A stretch of 64,000 nucleotides of DNA. It comes from Bathymodiolus brooksi. Its lineage: Eukaryota; Mollusca; Bivalvia; Mytilida; Modiolidae. Positions 21,046 to 32,586 of the stretch are shown here, in pieces (position 1 is the stretch's first letter; every line of letters starts with the position of its first letter). The notes beneath the pieces were generated by a model that worked only from the letters and a program-made list of their open reading frames with translations, did no database searches and was not told the DNA's origin. Position numbers and translations under genes: made by a program. The DNA is taken from positions 77,799,095 to 77,863,094 of the forward strand of contig OY804579.1 in the NCBI GenBank assembly GCA_963680875.1, in the 5' to 3' direction.

Positions 21046-23371
21046 AAGTAATAATTTTTTGATTAGAAAACGGAAAAATCTAAATATTTCGTAAAGCGTA
21101 GATTTTTTTTTAACGCATCCAACGAGAGTTTTGTCAGGAATTTTACTACCATTTTGGAATTGTATAAATATTTACGGTTGAAATTATTCTGAAGGCCCTG
21201 CTCATCTGAAAAATTACCAATTTTTGGCGTTATTTTGGTCTTTATTTCAGGCTAAGTTCTTCAAAATAGGCCAAGTTTGCTCGTTAAATGTGACAGCCAA
21301 CTCACCGTGGACGTAATCCCATATAACAATAGGAACGACGGTGGTCCCGCAGCTGGTCTATTGTCTCTCGTCGAAGTGCCGGAGAAGGCTATTGTTCCCT
21401 TCATGGTTAATGCATTTGACTACGTGACATTTATACACATGCTTACCTGAGATTTACCTCGAAAATTTTGAAAAAAACTTGAAATCATAAATTTCCATAA
21501 TTACTGATTTTTAATTTGACCAAGCTATTTCAATCTTTCTGAAATAATTCGAAAAAGAACGGTCTTTTCTGCTAATAAATTCACTGAAGTTAGACATAGA
21601 GTACACAATTATTGGATATGATTAAAATTTTATAGGTAAAAACGTTATGTACAATCTGTCATTTACAACCGGTATACCCGTTCAATATGTAATCATGTTG
21701 GACTGGATTCAGCTTTCCTCGTGGCTGGACTCGTCGTCATCAAAATCAATTATTATTGGGGGAATCTCACTCCTATCAATGCAATTCTCTTTCCCATACT
21801 CCTTTTCTATTTTTAATACATGGTCTTCTGCCTTCGCCCAAACTTCCTTTGTAATTCTGCCAAACCCCCCATAAACAAGTTCTTTCACATCCTTCAAACG
21901 AAAAGTTGTATTGTTTTCTGCAACAAACCCTTTAACCTGTGCCCAAATAAGTTCTATGGGGTTCAATTCGCAATGGCGAACAGGGGTTCTTAGAACTTCG
22001 TGACCGTGTAGGTTGGCAATTTTATCAGTTTTAAAAACGGAAAGGAGTTTCTTAAATTTGATTTTTTCATAAAGTTGTTTTTTAGTTTCAAGGGGCTGAA
22101 AAGGAATGTTGTGTTTTGAAAGATAATCTTGTAAGACAGCTTTTCTCTGATTAAAGTTTGGCACAACAGTTTCTTCAGTCTTGATGTTGTGATAACTGGC
22201 ATTATCTAAAACGATAACACTTGGGCTTTTTAATGCTGGCATAAGCTGATTTTCGAACCAGTTTAGAAAGATGGACCCGTTCATTTCTTGGTGATAATCC
22301 CCATCTTTAGCTTTGGCAAGAAAAACCAAATCACACCTATCAATCAAACCCTCCTCACGATTACCAGCGTGCAAAACTATCAACCTTTTACCTTTTCCTG
22401 AAGGGATCTTTGGGGCATCAGAACCATCAACTGGTAACCACATGTAGTCAGTGGCATGATTCTGATTAACCCAGGTCTCATCCAAATATACAATTTCATA
22501 CCCATCCTCTCGAAACTTCCTGATTTTTCGGAGGTAATTACACCGATCATTTATTACTGACCTCTGATCATATAAAAGCCTCCTATTATCGCCGGATTTT
22601 TTGTACTTATAACCAAGATCTAATAAAGTTAAAGTAAGCGTTGATTTCGAGATTTTAATTGTATCTTCAATTTCTTTCTTAATTTTTGAGACTGTTGGGG
22701 AAATTTTCCTGTTGTACATGCTATGAACGGTCCGTTTAATAACGCAACGTTCAAAATCATCAAGAGTTTTCTTTCTTTCTTTCGGTCTGTTGGATTCAGG
22801 AGGACTTTTACCGTTTACAACTCTATACACAGAACTGTAAGATATGCCAGCAGCCTTGCATGTTCTTTTAATCAAATTATCTGGGGAATAAAATTGTCTT
22901 CCCCTGGCCTTCTCAAGCTGAAAAAACTTGAATAGATTTAACACAATGTTTTTACAATCTTTTGACAAGTCCTTTGTTTTACCCATTCTTGCGATGTTTA
23001 TATATATGTTAAGATGTCAAAAAATAGGTTTATGAAGAAATTTTATGTGAACTTTTAGAAAGATTTTAAAGTTTAAAAATGTAGTGTAAAAATATGCCTG
23101 TACACGTGTCTCTGTCTCTATCAAGGTAAGATTTACCTGGCTGCTACCTCTAGTTAGTTTACTCCCACCTCTATTTTGGCGGTAAAAATCGGGGAAAATG
23201 TCAAATTTCAGATGAGTGCAGCAATAATGAAAGGTTATTGTTAGATGAAATGCATATTTTAAAAATGGTAGTAAAATTCTGCACAAAACTCTCGTTTACT
23301 GTGTTTTAAAAAGATGTATTGTTTTCGAGAAAACTCAAATTTTCCGTTTTCTAATCAAAAAATTATTACTT
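21046..23371 (-). mobile_element. IS630/Tc1/mariner-type transposon, complete copy 1
   Basis: The element is 2326 bp and begins and ends with the same 32-base terminal inverted repeat (AAGTAATAATTTTTT then GATTAGAAAACGGAAAA). It is flanked on both sides by TA (21044-21045 and 23372-23373), the target duplication of this superfamily. Inside each end, further matched blocks ('acgagagttttgt', 'gaattttactaccatttt', 'ctcatctgaaa') extend the symmetry imperfectly to about 200 bases. It encodes one intact transposase on the minus strand. A second copy of identical length lies at 39285-41610 in the opposite orientation. Confidence 0.95.
21709..22986 (-). CDS. DDE transposase, IS630/Tc1/mariner superfamily
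   Basis: This 425-residue protein would cut and rejoin its own element at TA sites, acting in the nucleus. An N-terminal helix-turn-helix is suggested at residues 35-60 (DNLIKRTCKAAGISYSSVYR). A second DNA-binding helical segment lies at about 111-130 (KISKSTLTLTLLDLGYKYKK). The catalytic triad reads D169 (in YLDETWVNQN), D261 (in VIVLDNASYH) and E345 (in LNPIELIW). D261 and E345 are separated by 83 residues, far more than the 34-41 of ordinary Tc1 and mariner enzymes. This resembles the group I recall as DD82E/Sailor. The C-terminus is acidic (IDFDDDESSHEES). The start MGKTK is chosen because it is the ATG common to both copies. The frame is intact. It differs from the other copy at 11 residues, none of them in the triad: Q31P, E79D, K94E, S96A, K103M, E105K, K193E, G208S, R217W, S238P and H422D. 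Confidence 0.93.
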   Translation of the reverse strand: MGKTKDLSKDCKNIVLNLFKFFQLEKARGRQFYSPDNLIKRTCKAAGISYSSVYRVVNGKSPPESNRPKERKKTLDDFERCVIKRTVHSMYNRKISPTVSKIKKEIEDTIKISKSTLTLTLLDLGYKYKKSGDNRRLLYDQRSVINDRCNYLRKIRKFREDGYEIVYLDETWVNQNHATDYMWLPVDGSDAPKIPSGKGKRLIVLHAGNREEGLIDRCDLVFLAKAKDGDYHQEMNGSIFLNWFENQLMPALKSPSVIVLDNASYHNIKTEETVVPNFNQRKAVLQDYLSKHNIPFQPLETKKQLYEKIKFKKLLSVFKTDKIANLHGHEVLRTPVRHCELNPIELIWAQVKGFVAENNTTFRLKDVKELVYGGFGRITKEVWAKAEDHVLKIEKEYGKENCIDRSEIPPIIIDFDDDESSHEES

Positions 23372-23373
23372 TA

Positions 23374-23888
23374 CAAATTTTAATCGTGCAAACATCATGT
23401 TTAAAATAAAACATCCACAGCAAAAACAGGTAAATATCAAATCCATTGATGTTTGTTCCCTTTTAAATCACTAAATGATACTCATATTACTAAAACTTTG
23501 GCTATTTGATGTCCTTTCACTCTTTAAAACAATTTTATATCCTTCCCTCTTGATGGCAAATTTAAAAAAAAACACACAAAAAAACAACAATATAATGCAT
23601 AGCAGAAAATCAATTATTAATATAATAAAACAATATATACACCTTAATTTTATATGCTTGGTCATATTGATATATTCGAGTACACCGAAGATAAGCATGT
23701 TTCTATAAATAAACATGTATACGTGAATGCTATCACTCGTGACATTAGATAACCTTGTTTCTCTTTTAGAAGGTAAGTAAATTCGTATTTAACATGCATG
23801 CACATAAAGATTATTTATTATAAATGTGGTATATTGTTTCTTGAGTACAAAGTGAAAGAATCGGAGGAAGACGGCCATGATGACAATT
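23374..23888. other. Unannotated AT-rich stretch
   Basis: No gene or repeat family is recognised. Overlapping open frames on both strands at 23471-23716 reflect A/T-rich composition and show no motif. Confidence 0.4.
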
Positions 23889-24153
23889 GGGTTAGGGTTA
23901 GGGTGTTTAATGTCACTTTCAACAATATTTCAGTTATATCGTTGCGGTCAGTTTTATTCGTGGAGGAAAACGGGGTACTCGGAGAAATCAACCGACCTGC
24001 TGTTAATCGCTTACAAACTTTATCACATATGGTTGTATCGAGTACACCTCACCTGACTGGGATTCGAACTCACAACGTTAGTGGTGATAGGCACTGATTG
24101 CATAGGTAGTTATATATCCAACTACCATACGACCACGACCAAGATATCCCCCT
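23889..24153 (-). mobile_element. SINE family S2, full length
   Basis: On the minus strand it runs from the head ('gtcgtggtcgtatggtagtt', B box 'gagttcgaatcc') through the body to the 'attaaacaccctaaccctaa' tail. The tail contains two and a half telomere-like TTAGGG units on the plus strand (23888-23903). Confidence 0.88.
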
Positions 24154-24589
24154 GATGACAATTGGTATTTGTAAATTATGGTAATCAATTCCTGATGGAA
24201 AGTTGCCTTTATCTTTATGTATACTTCTAGGTTTCCCTTGTCTATAGCAATAGACTTAGCTTCTCCGATGCATGCAGTTCTACTATAACATTAGACTTGG
24301 CGTTAAGGTTCATTATTTTACTTGTCAGGGGTGTGTTCGACTTGAATGAAAAATGTATGAATGCAACAGCACATGATCAAAATATTTTACATGTGGATAC
24401 TTTGTATAACATTATGATAAGTGTTACAATGAATATTAATACAAGCACTCGAACACTGGACCCTCCCCCTTTTCTGTACGATAACCACCCTTTCTTTCAG
24501 AACGGAATCAAGCCACACAAATTATTATATTTTTTATTTCAAAAAAACATGTGCTTAAAATGTCGCCGTTCAAAAATTTAATTCATCTC

Positions 24590-24648
24590 CAAAAACAAAA
24601 CAAAAACACAACATAACACAAAACAAAACAAAAAACAAAAACAAACGT
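24590..24648. repeat. (CAAAA)n low-complexity tract
   Basis: A-rich run with C every four to six bases. Confidence 0.85.
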
Positions 24649-25115
24649 TAAGATTGGAAACGTAAGGAACCTTATATTGTATACATGTACCATATCAATA
24701 ATAGTATTGCCTGTGTGTAATATACTTCGGTACACATTTCCAATATAGAAAGCTTTTGTGTATTCTTATGATATTTCTGGTATAGATTATATTTGAACAA
24801 ATCAAAGATGACAATTTACGTAATCTTGATAATTGTTTTAAATGGCAAGGGAACAATATTTCAGCTATTTTTATGATCTGAACAAATTAACATTGACATA
24901 ATCAAATAGACGAAAATTGTGATTGTGTGTGGGTGTTTTTATTGCCACAGGGAAAGGGAGAGTTGGTGGATAGGGGGCGGACCTTATTAACTTGCAACGG
25001 GTCATCCACAACCATCCTATCAAACTGTCGCTTGTTAGAGCTGTTGTAAGTTGGGTTTTTTTATGTGCACAATGCACTCATTTACCTTTCAGGCCTACGG
25101 GTGAGTTGTGTATTT
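24649..25115. other. Unannotated stretch
   Basis: No gene or repeat family is recognised. Confidence 0.4.
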
Positions 25116-25368
25116 GCTTCGGTTGGTTCGGTTTGTGGTGTTTAACGCCACTTTCAACAATATTTCAGCTATATCGTGGTGGTCAGTTTACCGGAGTACC
25201 CGGAGAAATTCACCAACCTGTCGCAAGTTACTGACAAACTTTATCACATAATGTTATATCGAGTACATCTGGCCATGAACGGGGTTCGAACTCGCGTTAG
25301 TGGTGATAGGCACTGATTGCACAGGTAGTTGAAAATCCAACTACCATACGACCACGACGGCCCCCTGT
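25116..25368 (-). mobile_element. SINE family S2, near full length
   Basis: On the minus strand it has the head 'gtcgtggtcgtatggtagtt', the B-box region 'cgagttcgaacccc', the body and the 3' tail 'gtggcgttaaacaccaca'. A small deletion removes 'ataaaac' near the 3' part. Confidence 0.88.
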
Positions 25369-26070
25369 ATTTGCTTTATACCTCACAACTAGCAAGCATG
25401 CCCTTTCGGGTGTATTGCAAACTATTTTACTTCATGTATTACCTATTTGTAAGAAAGTATATGGATGTAAATGAACATGAAGAACTAACCAGCATAACAC
25501 ATAGACACACATTCAAGTAAAGGAACAACATTTTTATTGCTGTTCTGCATTTTAGTCACAGAATTATCTTTACACAATGAGCAAAACTCGTATCCTAAAA
25601 TGTGTGTGAAACGGTCCATTATTCTGCAGTTAAATTGTACTTTATTTCTGTCGAAAAAACGCTATTTCTGGGCATCTTTTCTGTTTCGATGCTATTTGTG
25701 TGTATTAATAATTTAATATCAAAGATGATGTGTATCACAGTGCTACCATCAGGTATAAAATAGTAAGAAAACTAGACAGTTTAATATAGCTTAAAGTTGG
25801 CTGACAAATTGGATGGACTTTTTAGAAAATAAAATCTAAACATTGAAGGAGTGTAAACATAAAGCACACTATCACCATACGCCAACAATTATATAAATAA
25901 GAGTATACTTACACCTTACAGCAATTGGAAATGTTTTACCAATTCCACACTGTACATAAGACAAACTCTGATAATTAATTGGTAAGAAATGATATGGATG
26001 TAAATGAACATGATGGACTATTTAATATTATTCTACTTCGTGTAAGTTTCTGTAGTGATACTTGGTACTG
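25369..26070. other. Unannotated stretch with a small duplication
   Basis: 'tatggatgtaaatgaacatga' occurs at about 25459 and again at about 25993, so an old local duplication is possible. No gene is recognised. Confidence 0.4.
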
Positions 26071-26071
26071 T

Positions 26072-26272
26072 AATATTTTGGCATATTACCTGGACAATTA
26101 GACACTCAGTATAATAATGATATTAATGTGGTCTTGTCCAGGTAATATGCCAAAATATTACCCAGGTCTGAGAGACATATTACCTTCCCCCTCCCCTTCG
26201 GTCGGGTAATATGTCTCTCAGACCTGGATAATATTTTGGTATATTACCTGGACAAGACCCCATTATTATATA
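26072..26272. repeat. Hairpin H7 with an extra arm copy
   Basis: The arms are 26113-26184 and 26203-26270: 'cttgtccaggtaatatgcca' / 'tggtatattacctggacaag', and 'aggtctgagagacatattac' / 'gtaatatgtctctcagacct'. The apex is 'cccctccccttcggtcggg'. A third, direct copy of the right-arm end ('ttttggcatattacctggac') lies at 26072-26095. Confidence 0.9.
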
Positions 26273-27694
26273 ATTACACTTAGACATATAAATAAAAGTA
26301 AAGGACCAATGCTTTTATTACATTTCTGCATTTCACAGTCACGGTAGGGTCTTCAAATATATATGCCTATTATTGTTCAAATAAACTAAATGAATGTGGT
26401 GTGTTCTGAATATGGTGAAAAAGAAGTTTCATAAATAATGTACACATCCTTTTAAAGTGTTTTTTCTTCTTCTTAGATTATACTATCTACAATATTGCAC
26501 TTGATATCGTGTATTTTTATCTTTACAATATGTAATTCTAACAACCCTCATTTCCGCTCTAATGACTTCTATAATTTGGGTCATAATAGTGATATCAAAT
26601 TGATATCCGCATTCTATTATTGTCCCCGTATTAATTTATTCTAATTCAACTGATAAGCTCAATTCAATAAGATTTAAATAAATATGCAGTTTATCGACTG
26701 ACATTATCAAAACATCAACAGTTTTATTACTTTGGTTTTTTTATAGATACATTTTTTGTATTTTAATTTTTAATTTCATAAGGATGTTGACGGTTCAACT
26801 TCTTAACAAATATTGACATTGTCGTGGCCTAAAAAAATCTCTTTGCAAGTATATAATAATTCAGTTGATTTAGACTATATTGACAAAGGATCTTTGTTTG
26901 AACTGGAATACGTTATAAGATCTATGGATTTGTGTAAACGAGAAAATAATCCTGTCATATGGACCAGTTCAATCGTTTGACATTCAGGTAAAAGCTAATG
27001 TTATACCATAAAATTATTGAAAAATGAAATGTATTCTGTGAAACTGAACATTTGATTGGCGTGTAGGCTTGCTTTTTAAATTTTTACGTATTATCGGTAA
27101 TTGATTCTTACTTATTGTAGCTATTAGCTATTAAACGGAAGTGTAACAACGAATTTCATTTGAACCAAGTACTTGTGAAGCGTCTCTTAAACAGTACGTT
27201 TTCCTATGTGTGGATTTTTCAAGTGGTACATTATTTGTGTATTGGACAGAATTCCTTTTGTAATAAGGTAAGATTATTTATAGATTTTTAACAACAATAG
27301 ATATGTGTTTGTTTACATGATTTCGTTATTTTAAAATCTGAAGTATTGTATAACAAAAATGTCTTCTGTAAGATAGTAGCTCTATGTAGTGAACCGTTTC
27401 CTTCAAACTGATGTCAATATTTGGCACGGTTTGAAAAAAAGGATCTGTGTTTTCAAACTTAACAATAAGCGAGGTTTTAATTATGTTATTCAGTGTAAGT
27501 TCTTCTGAAATACTATTATACACTTTTTGTTTCGTTTTTTATTCTTATTTTTTTAGCACATACTTGCAAATAGGTACGAAGCATCGATTTCTCAAATGGC
27601 AAAGGAGTTTTTCCCTTTCACGTAGATTAGTTTCTTTCCTCTACCACCGACTAGGCGTTTACTAGACTACACTAGACTCCAGTTTCCTCCATCG
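26273..27694. other. Unannotated AT-rich stretch
   Basis: About 1.4 kb without a recognisable gene or repeat. A donor-like 'aaggtaagat' is at about 27267, but there is no exon with coding character before it. Confidence 0.4.
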
Positions 27695-28285
27695 ATAATG
27701 ATGCAGTTACGGTATAGCCTACAGAGAGTATAATCAATATAATGATACGGTTACGGTATAGCCTGCATGACAATATAATGATACGGTTACGGTATAGCCT
27801 ACAGACAGTATGATCAGTATAATGATGCGGTTAGGGTCTAGCCTGCATGACAATATAATGATACAGTTACGGTATAGCCTACAGACAGTATGATCAGTAT
27901 AATGATGCGGTTAGGGTCTAGCCTGCATGACAATATAATGATACGGTTACGGTATAGCCTACAGACAGTATGATCAGTATAATGATGCGGTTAGGGTCTA
28001 GCCTGCATGACAATATAATGATACGGTTACGGTATAGCCTACAGACAGTATGATCAGTATAATGATGCGGTTAGGGTCTAGCCTGCATGACAATATAATG
28101 ATACAGTTACGGTATAGCCTACAGACAGTATGATCAGTATAATGATGCGGTTAGGGTCTAGCCTGCATGACAATATAATGATACGGTTACGGTATAGCCT
28201 ACAGACAGTATGATCAGTATAATGATGCGGTTAGGGTCTAGCCTGCATGACAATATAATGATACGGTTACGGTATAGCCTTTACA
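27695..28285. repeat. 80-bp minisatellite made of two ~40-bp halves
   Basis: About seven copies. 'aatgatgcggttagggtcta' recurs at 27821, 27901, 27981, 28061, 28141 and 28221, exactly 80 apart. The other half reads 'aatgatacggttacggtata'. The two halves are diverged copies of one ~40-bp ancestor, so the 80-mer is a dimeric higher-order unit. Confidence 0.95.
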
Positions 28286-28500
28286 TGGCAGTATAATGAT
28301 ACGGTTACGGTTATGTATATGACAGTATGTACTACCGTTACGATATATCCTACATGGCAGTATGATGATACGGTTATGTATATGACAGTATGTACTACCG
28401 TTACGATATATCCTACATGGCAGTATGATGATACGGTTATGTATATGACAGTATGTACTACCGTTACGATATATCCTACATGGCAGTATGATGCTATTGT
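28286..28500. repeat. 63-bp minisatellite, three copies
   Basis: The unit contains 'ttatgtatatgacagtatgt' and 'actaccgttacgatatatcc', with a period of 63 from 28313. Because 63 is a multiple of three, a frame stays open with a 21-residue repeat. That frame is a by-product, not evidence of a protein. The text is related to the adjacent 80-bp unit. Confidence 0.9.
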
Positions 28501-28504
28501 TACG

Positions 28505-28866
28505 ATGAGTGAGCGAACGATTATTGTTTAACGCGAAATGAGTAATTTTTCAGCTATATCATGACGAGTTACAAGTTACATTCGATTAGATGATGAAGAT
28601 GTTCACTTTGTACTACTAGACCAACACGGTTAGTTGGATTTGTTTAATAGTGCTTGCTCACTGAAACAACAGTCCGCGGGTAGACATGTCGCTCTACTCG
28701 GACACATTATTCTGATTCCGAGCAAACCAGTCTTTGCTCACTCCTTAATGCGAAGAAGCAACAAGCCACAAATTTAAAGTCTGTGGTTTGACCCGACCAG
28801 GGCTCGAACCCACGATCTACCGCACTCGAGACGAGCACGCTAACCATTACTTCACCAATGCGTTCT
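28505..28866 (-). mobile_element. SINE family S1, full length
   Basis: The minus strand gives the tRNA-like head ('gtgaagtaatggttagcg', 'gtgggttcgagccctgg'), the body and the tail 'gttaaacaataatcgttcg'. It is inserted next to the 63-bp array, whose sequence resumes after it ('gttactgtatatcatataca'). Confidence 0.88.
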
Positions 28867-28984
28867 ATTGTTACTGTATATCATATACACAACAGTATCA
28901 AGCTACGGTACCGGTATATCATACACCACAGAATAATGTTACGGTTATGATGTACCCTACATGACAGTATGATGCTACAGATTC

Positions 28985-29203
28985 GGGTGGATGGGGTTTA
29001 TTGTGTTTAACGCCATTTTCAACAATGTTTCAAGTGGGTCGTGGCGGTCAGTTTATTGATGGAGGAAACCGGAGTACCAGGAGAAAACCACCGACCTGCC
29101 GCAAATGTTTATCGAGTACACCTCCTAGTGAACGTGATTCGAACTCAACACTGATTGTACAGGTAGTTGTAAATCCAACTATCATACGACCACGGCGTCC
29201 CCA
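28985..29203 (-). mobile_element. SINE family S2 with internal deletions
   Basis: The head and 3' body are recognisable on the minus strand. The 'gtgataaagtttgtcagtga' part of the body and part of the head are deleted. Confidence 0.82.
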
Positions 29204-29601
29204 GTATAACATGTTATACAATTTGACGGGTGAATAAATACATGCGACTATTAAAGTTAGAAAAACAAATAATTTGAAAAATTTAGCTGATAAGCAAGAT
29301 AAATATTTTGAAAAATTCACGACAAAAAAAATATTATGGTTTGTTTCAAGTTTTTAAGTTAAGTACAACACAAGAAGATTAGATTGCACGACAATTTAAA
29401 TAAGCCTTTCACACGGTGCATCATTTAGTACTATTGTATCCCATTTTAGTTTCATGGCCGTATAACACTTAAATGTACATTTGTCAGCTAATATTTATGA
29501 CCTATTATTTAAATTACAATTGTATACTTTTATTCGTGTAAATAAATATGTCCAAGTTGAGATTATATTTATTTGCAGAGGAATTTTGTCTAGAAATCGA
29601 T

Positions 29602-29716
29602 AATATTATAAGTTATAAGCTCCCTAGTGACCGTCTATCGTTATGTAGACGGTCAGTAAATCGTTGAAGGGTGAGCGCTCTTAGACGGTCACTAGGGAGC
29701 TTATAACTTATATTGT
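29602..29716. repeat. Hairpin H8
   Basis: The stems are 'ataagttataagctccctag' / 'ctagggagcttataacttat', extended by 'tgaccgtct' / 'agacggtca'. A degenerate third arm ('ttataagctcccgtgaccg') occurs at 30224-30264 next to 'caacatcgtaca', matching the sequence flanking the right arm. Confidence 0.88.
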
Positions 29717-31914
29717 ACGATGTTGCATTTATTTGACGACCTATGATTGGATAAAATCATTCCTAAAAATAACGATGAAGGCAGAGCCATGTATGGAAAT
29801 CTAGAGAATAAGATTAATACGCTTTACTGTCCAGTGGAAAATTCCATTCCTAAAAATAACGATAGAAGCAGACTGTAGCATTGTGTAATCTATTATTGCA
29901 TAATTTAACCTTGACGCTGTCCGAAATAAAGAAATATTGTAATCGATAACTGAGACGACGTATTTGACCAGGCTCTCTATATATATGTGTGTGTATTTTG
30001 AATTAGCATAATTAAACACAACTGCAAGAAAGATGATGATTTATATTTTCTTCTAAAATAATGTGCAGCTACGAAATGATGCAGACGGAAAATTACAGAA
30101 GGTCAGTCGGCGGTGCTTAATTTTGTGTATTGACCATTCCGTCTTTAGCCTTAGAACTTCCAAGAAAGTCCGTCAAACATAGTTCGTGCAAAAAACTTAG
30201 TTACCGTTTCAAGTTATAGATCAGCAACATCGTACAAAAATGTTATAAGCTCCCGTGACCGACCCATATTAGTAAAATATGAATTTCAATACTTTACCTG
30301 TAAATATGTTTCATGGACAACACCTGTTGTAATTGATAAATAGTAACCCATGTAATTTATAGCCAGACATCTGAAGAATAGAACAACATATTAAGGGAGC
30401 GACCATTTAACTTTTTAAGGGGAGAGTATGGGGTTGTGGCGCATAGAAAATGACATGAAAGATGCAACAATAATATTATAATAATATGACCCTATAGTTT
30501 TAAGTGAAAAAAGGGTAAAACAAATGTACATTTGTATACTGATTTTCTGGCTCGGAGGGAACCCCCTCCCCCTACAATTAAATGGTCGTTTTCTAAGTCG
30601 TTCTCAAGTAGTTTCTTCACCTATTATGTGTTTAGCTATCATTCGAAAATGAAATAACATATTTGTTTTATCTAATTTATTATATTTTACCGATAACACT
30701 AACACTAATGTTAGTATAAGCCAAAGAATTTAAAAAAAACCGACCCAACTGACATCTAATTTCAATTAGATTGGTTAGCTACCTATAGCAACATCAACCC
30801 AGCTAGTCATGTACATGTGTATGTACAATGTATAATAACATGGGGCCCTGTAGACAAAACGACATTAGACGCGGATTTCGAGGGTCGTTGTATGCTGTAT
30901 GCGTACCTACCCACACCCCACCCACCAAAGAAAGTACAATTATATGTTATGCGTCTTTGAATAAATTAAAATTTCCAATAAGAACATTTACAATCAGAGT
31001 TGTAATGGTTGTAATTCCTCCAACATCAGAAGTTTCCGGGGGGGGGGGGGGGGGGGGCTTCAACCCCTTGGCCAATTTCCTCGCCTACGATTTTACCCCT
31101 CCCCAACGTCAAAACCTGGATGGTTCATGCATTTCTACTGCAATTTAGTTATCAATAGGTGATGATTAGAGTTTCGTTATCTAGTTTAAACCCGTTACTT
31201 ACTTCGTGTTTGAAGTAGGTACCTATACTTTATTAACCAATTAATTGTGACTTTTTTAACTTTTTCTTTATCATCGTGCATTGAGCACAAATTTATATCG
31301 CACACCAAATAAAATTATCAAATGCTAACTTCATTAAAAATAAATTCCGTTATATGTCCACCACCACAAGATCTTTCTTTGAATTGACACACCCAGTCTT
31401 TAAAGAAAAGAATGGTATGACTATTACTTATGATATATTTTAATTATAACAATATACAAATATAATTTATATCACAAAGAGACTTTGTTTAGCAACGTTT
31501 TTCCGTTATTTATTGTTAATTTAATATAAGACTGGAAGCTTTAGAGGTCTAGAGAGGACAATACAGTCTTCATTTATTTGTTTATTTTATTATTTTCTTG
31601 TGTCTGCCTTTTCTTTTTTCATGCGTTTCTTTGTTGTTTATTTTATTATATTCTATTAATTTATTTTTATTTATTTTTATTTGTACAGTTTTGTTTTTTC
31701 ATTAGTTGTCTGGTTTAGCTTAGATAAAGGCTTTATGAACTTGTGCAATCATGCGTTCATCTTCCATAAAATTTTGTATTTCATTTTTCTCATTTGAACT
31801 GCCAGGTTTTAATTTTGTTAGGGTTCTATCCTTTCAAACTGGTGAAAATTGAATTGATCTGTATGATAGCGATTTGTTACATTGTATATATCTATATTCC
31901 TTATTTCACTGCTC
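29717..31914. other. Unannotated stretch
   Basis: Contains the solo arm of H8 (30224-30264), a 20-base G tract at 31038-31057 and a T-rich low-complexity region at 31560-31700. 'attccattcctaaaaataac' and 'tcattcctaaaaataac' repeat near 29840 and 29757. No gene is recognised. Confidence 0.4.
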
Positions 31915-32152
31915 GCTCGCCTCTGTCTGGTCAATTTAAAGACTTAAAATTGATATTTGGTGCTTCTCTCCTAAGCATGCAGCATTAGGGAGTACGATCA
32001 AGGACTGCTTAGCTCGGAATTCAGAATAATGTGTCGTAGTGGAGCGACATACATAGATACGGATTGTTGGTCTAGTACAAAGCGGACATTACATCGAATT
32101 GTAACTTGTTCTCACCACTTGGTGTTAAACAACAATCACTCATTCACTAAAT
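31915..32152 (+). mobile_element. SINE family S1, 5'-truncated
   Basis: It begins after the B box, continues through the S1 body ('tggagcgacat', 'ggtctagtacaaagcggac') and ends in 'gttaaacaacaatcactca'. One body segment is deleted. Confidence 0.78.
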
Positions 32153-32586
32153 TTGTCACTATTCTGTGATGTGTACGTATGGCTATTTTTGTTATAATAA
32201 GAAGTGGATCTCTTTACTTATAAATTATGAAATGGGAGATGACAACTTAAATATTATTCTGAAGTGTATCGATTTTCTCTCTGTTTATTTATATGATTGT
32301 CTGACTGAATTTTGGAACTGGTCTGACGATTTTTCACTTTGTTATATCTCATGTTCTATCCCAATTACAATAAAAGGCTCAAATAAAATATGTTTGAAGT
32401 AAAGCATGTTTGACAATTATATTGGAATTATTGGAATTGTTTCTGTTCATCAATTGTACTACAGCTTAATGTTTGAAATGCAAATCAGCCAGAGAGTAAT
32501 TAATGTCATTTTTATTTAATGTGTTTATCGTATATGATAAATTTGATATACATTCAATAATTCCCAACTCCTTAAGTATTATGTAA

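Noticed and set aside
23017..23286. 89-codon frame present in both transposon copies upstream of the transposase (also 39370-39639)
   Set aside because: It is shared because the copies are nearly identical. It overlaps the extended terminal repeats and untranslated leader and has no motif.
23888..23903. True interstitial telomere
   Set aside because: Only about two and a half TTAGGG units, and they form the 3' tail of an S2 SINE.
28313..28531. Open frame with a 21-residue repeat (MYMTVCTTVTIYPTWQYDDTV)
   Set aside because: By-product of the 63-bp minisatellite. It runs directly into an S1 SINE tail and has no gene context.
30828..31148. 106-codon open frame
   Set aside because: It passes through a 20-base G tract (poly-Gly) and shows no motif or conserved composition.
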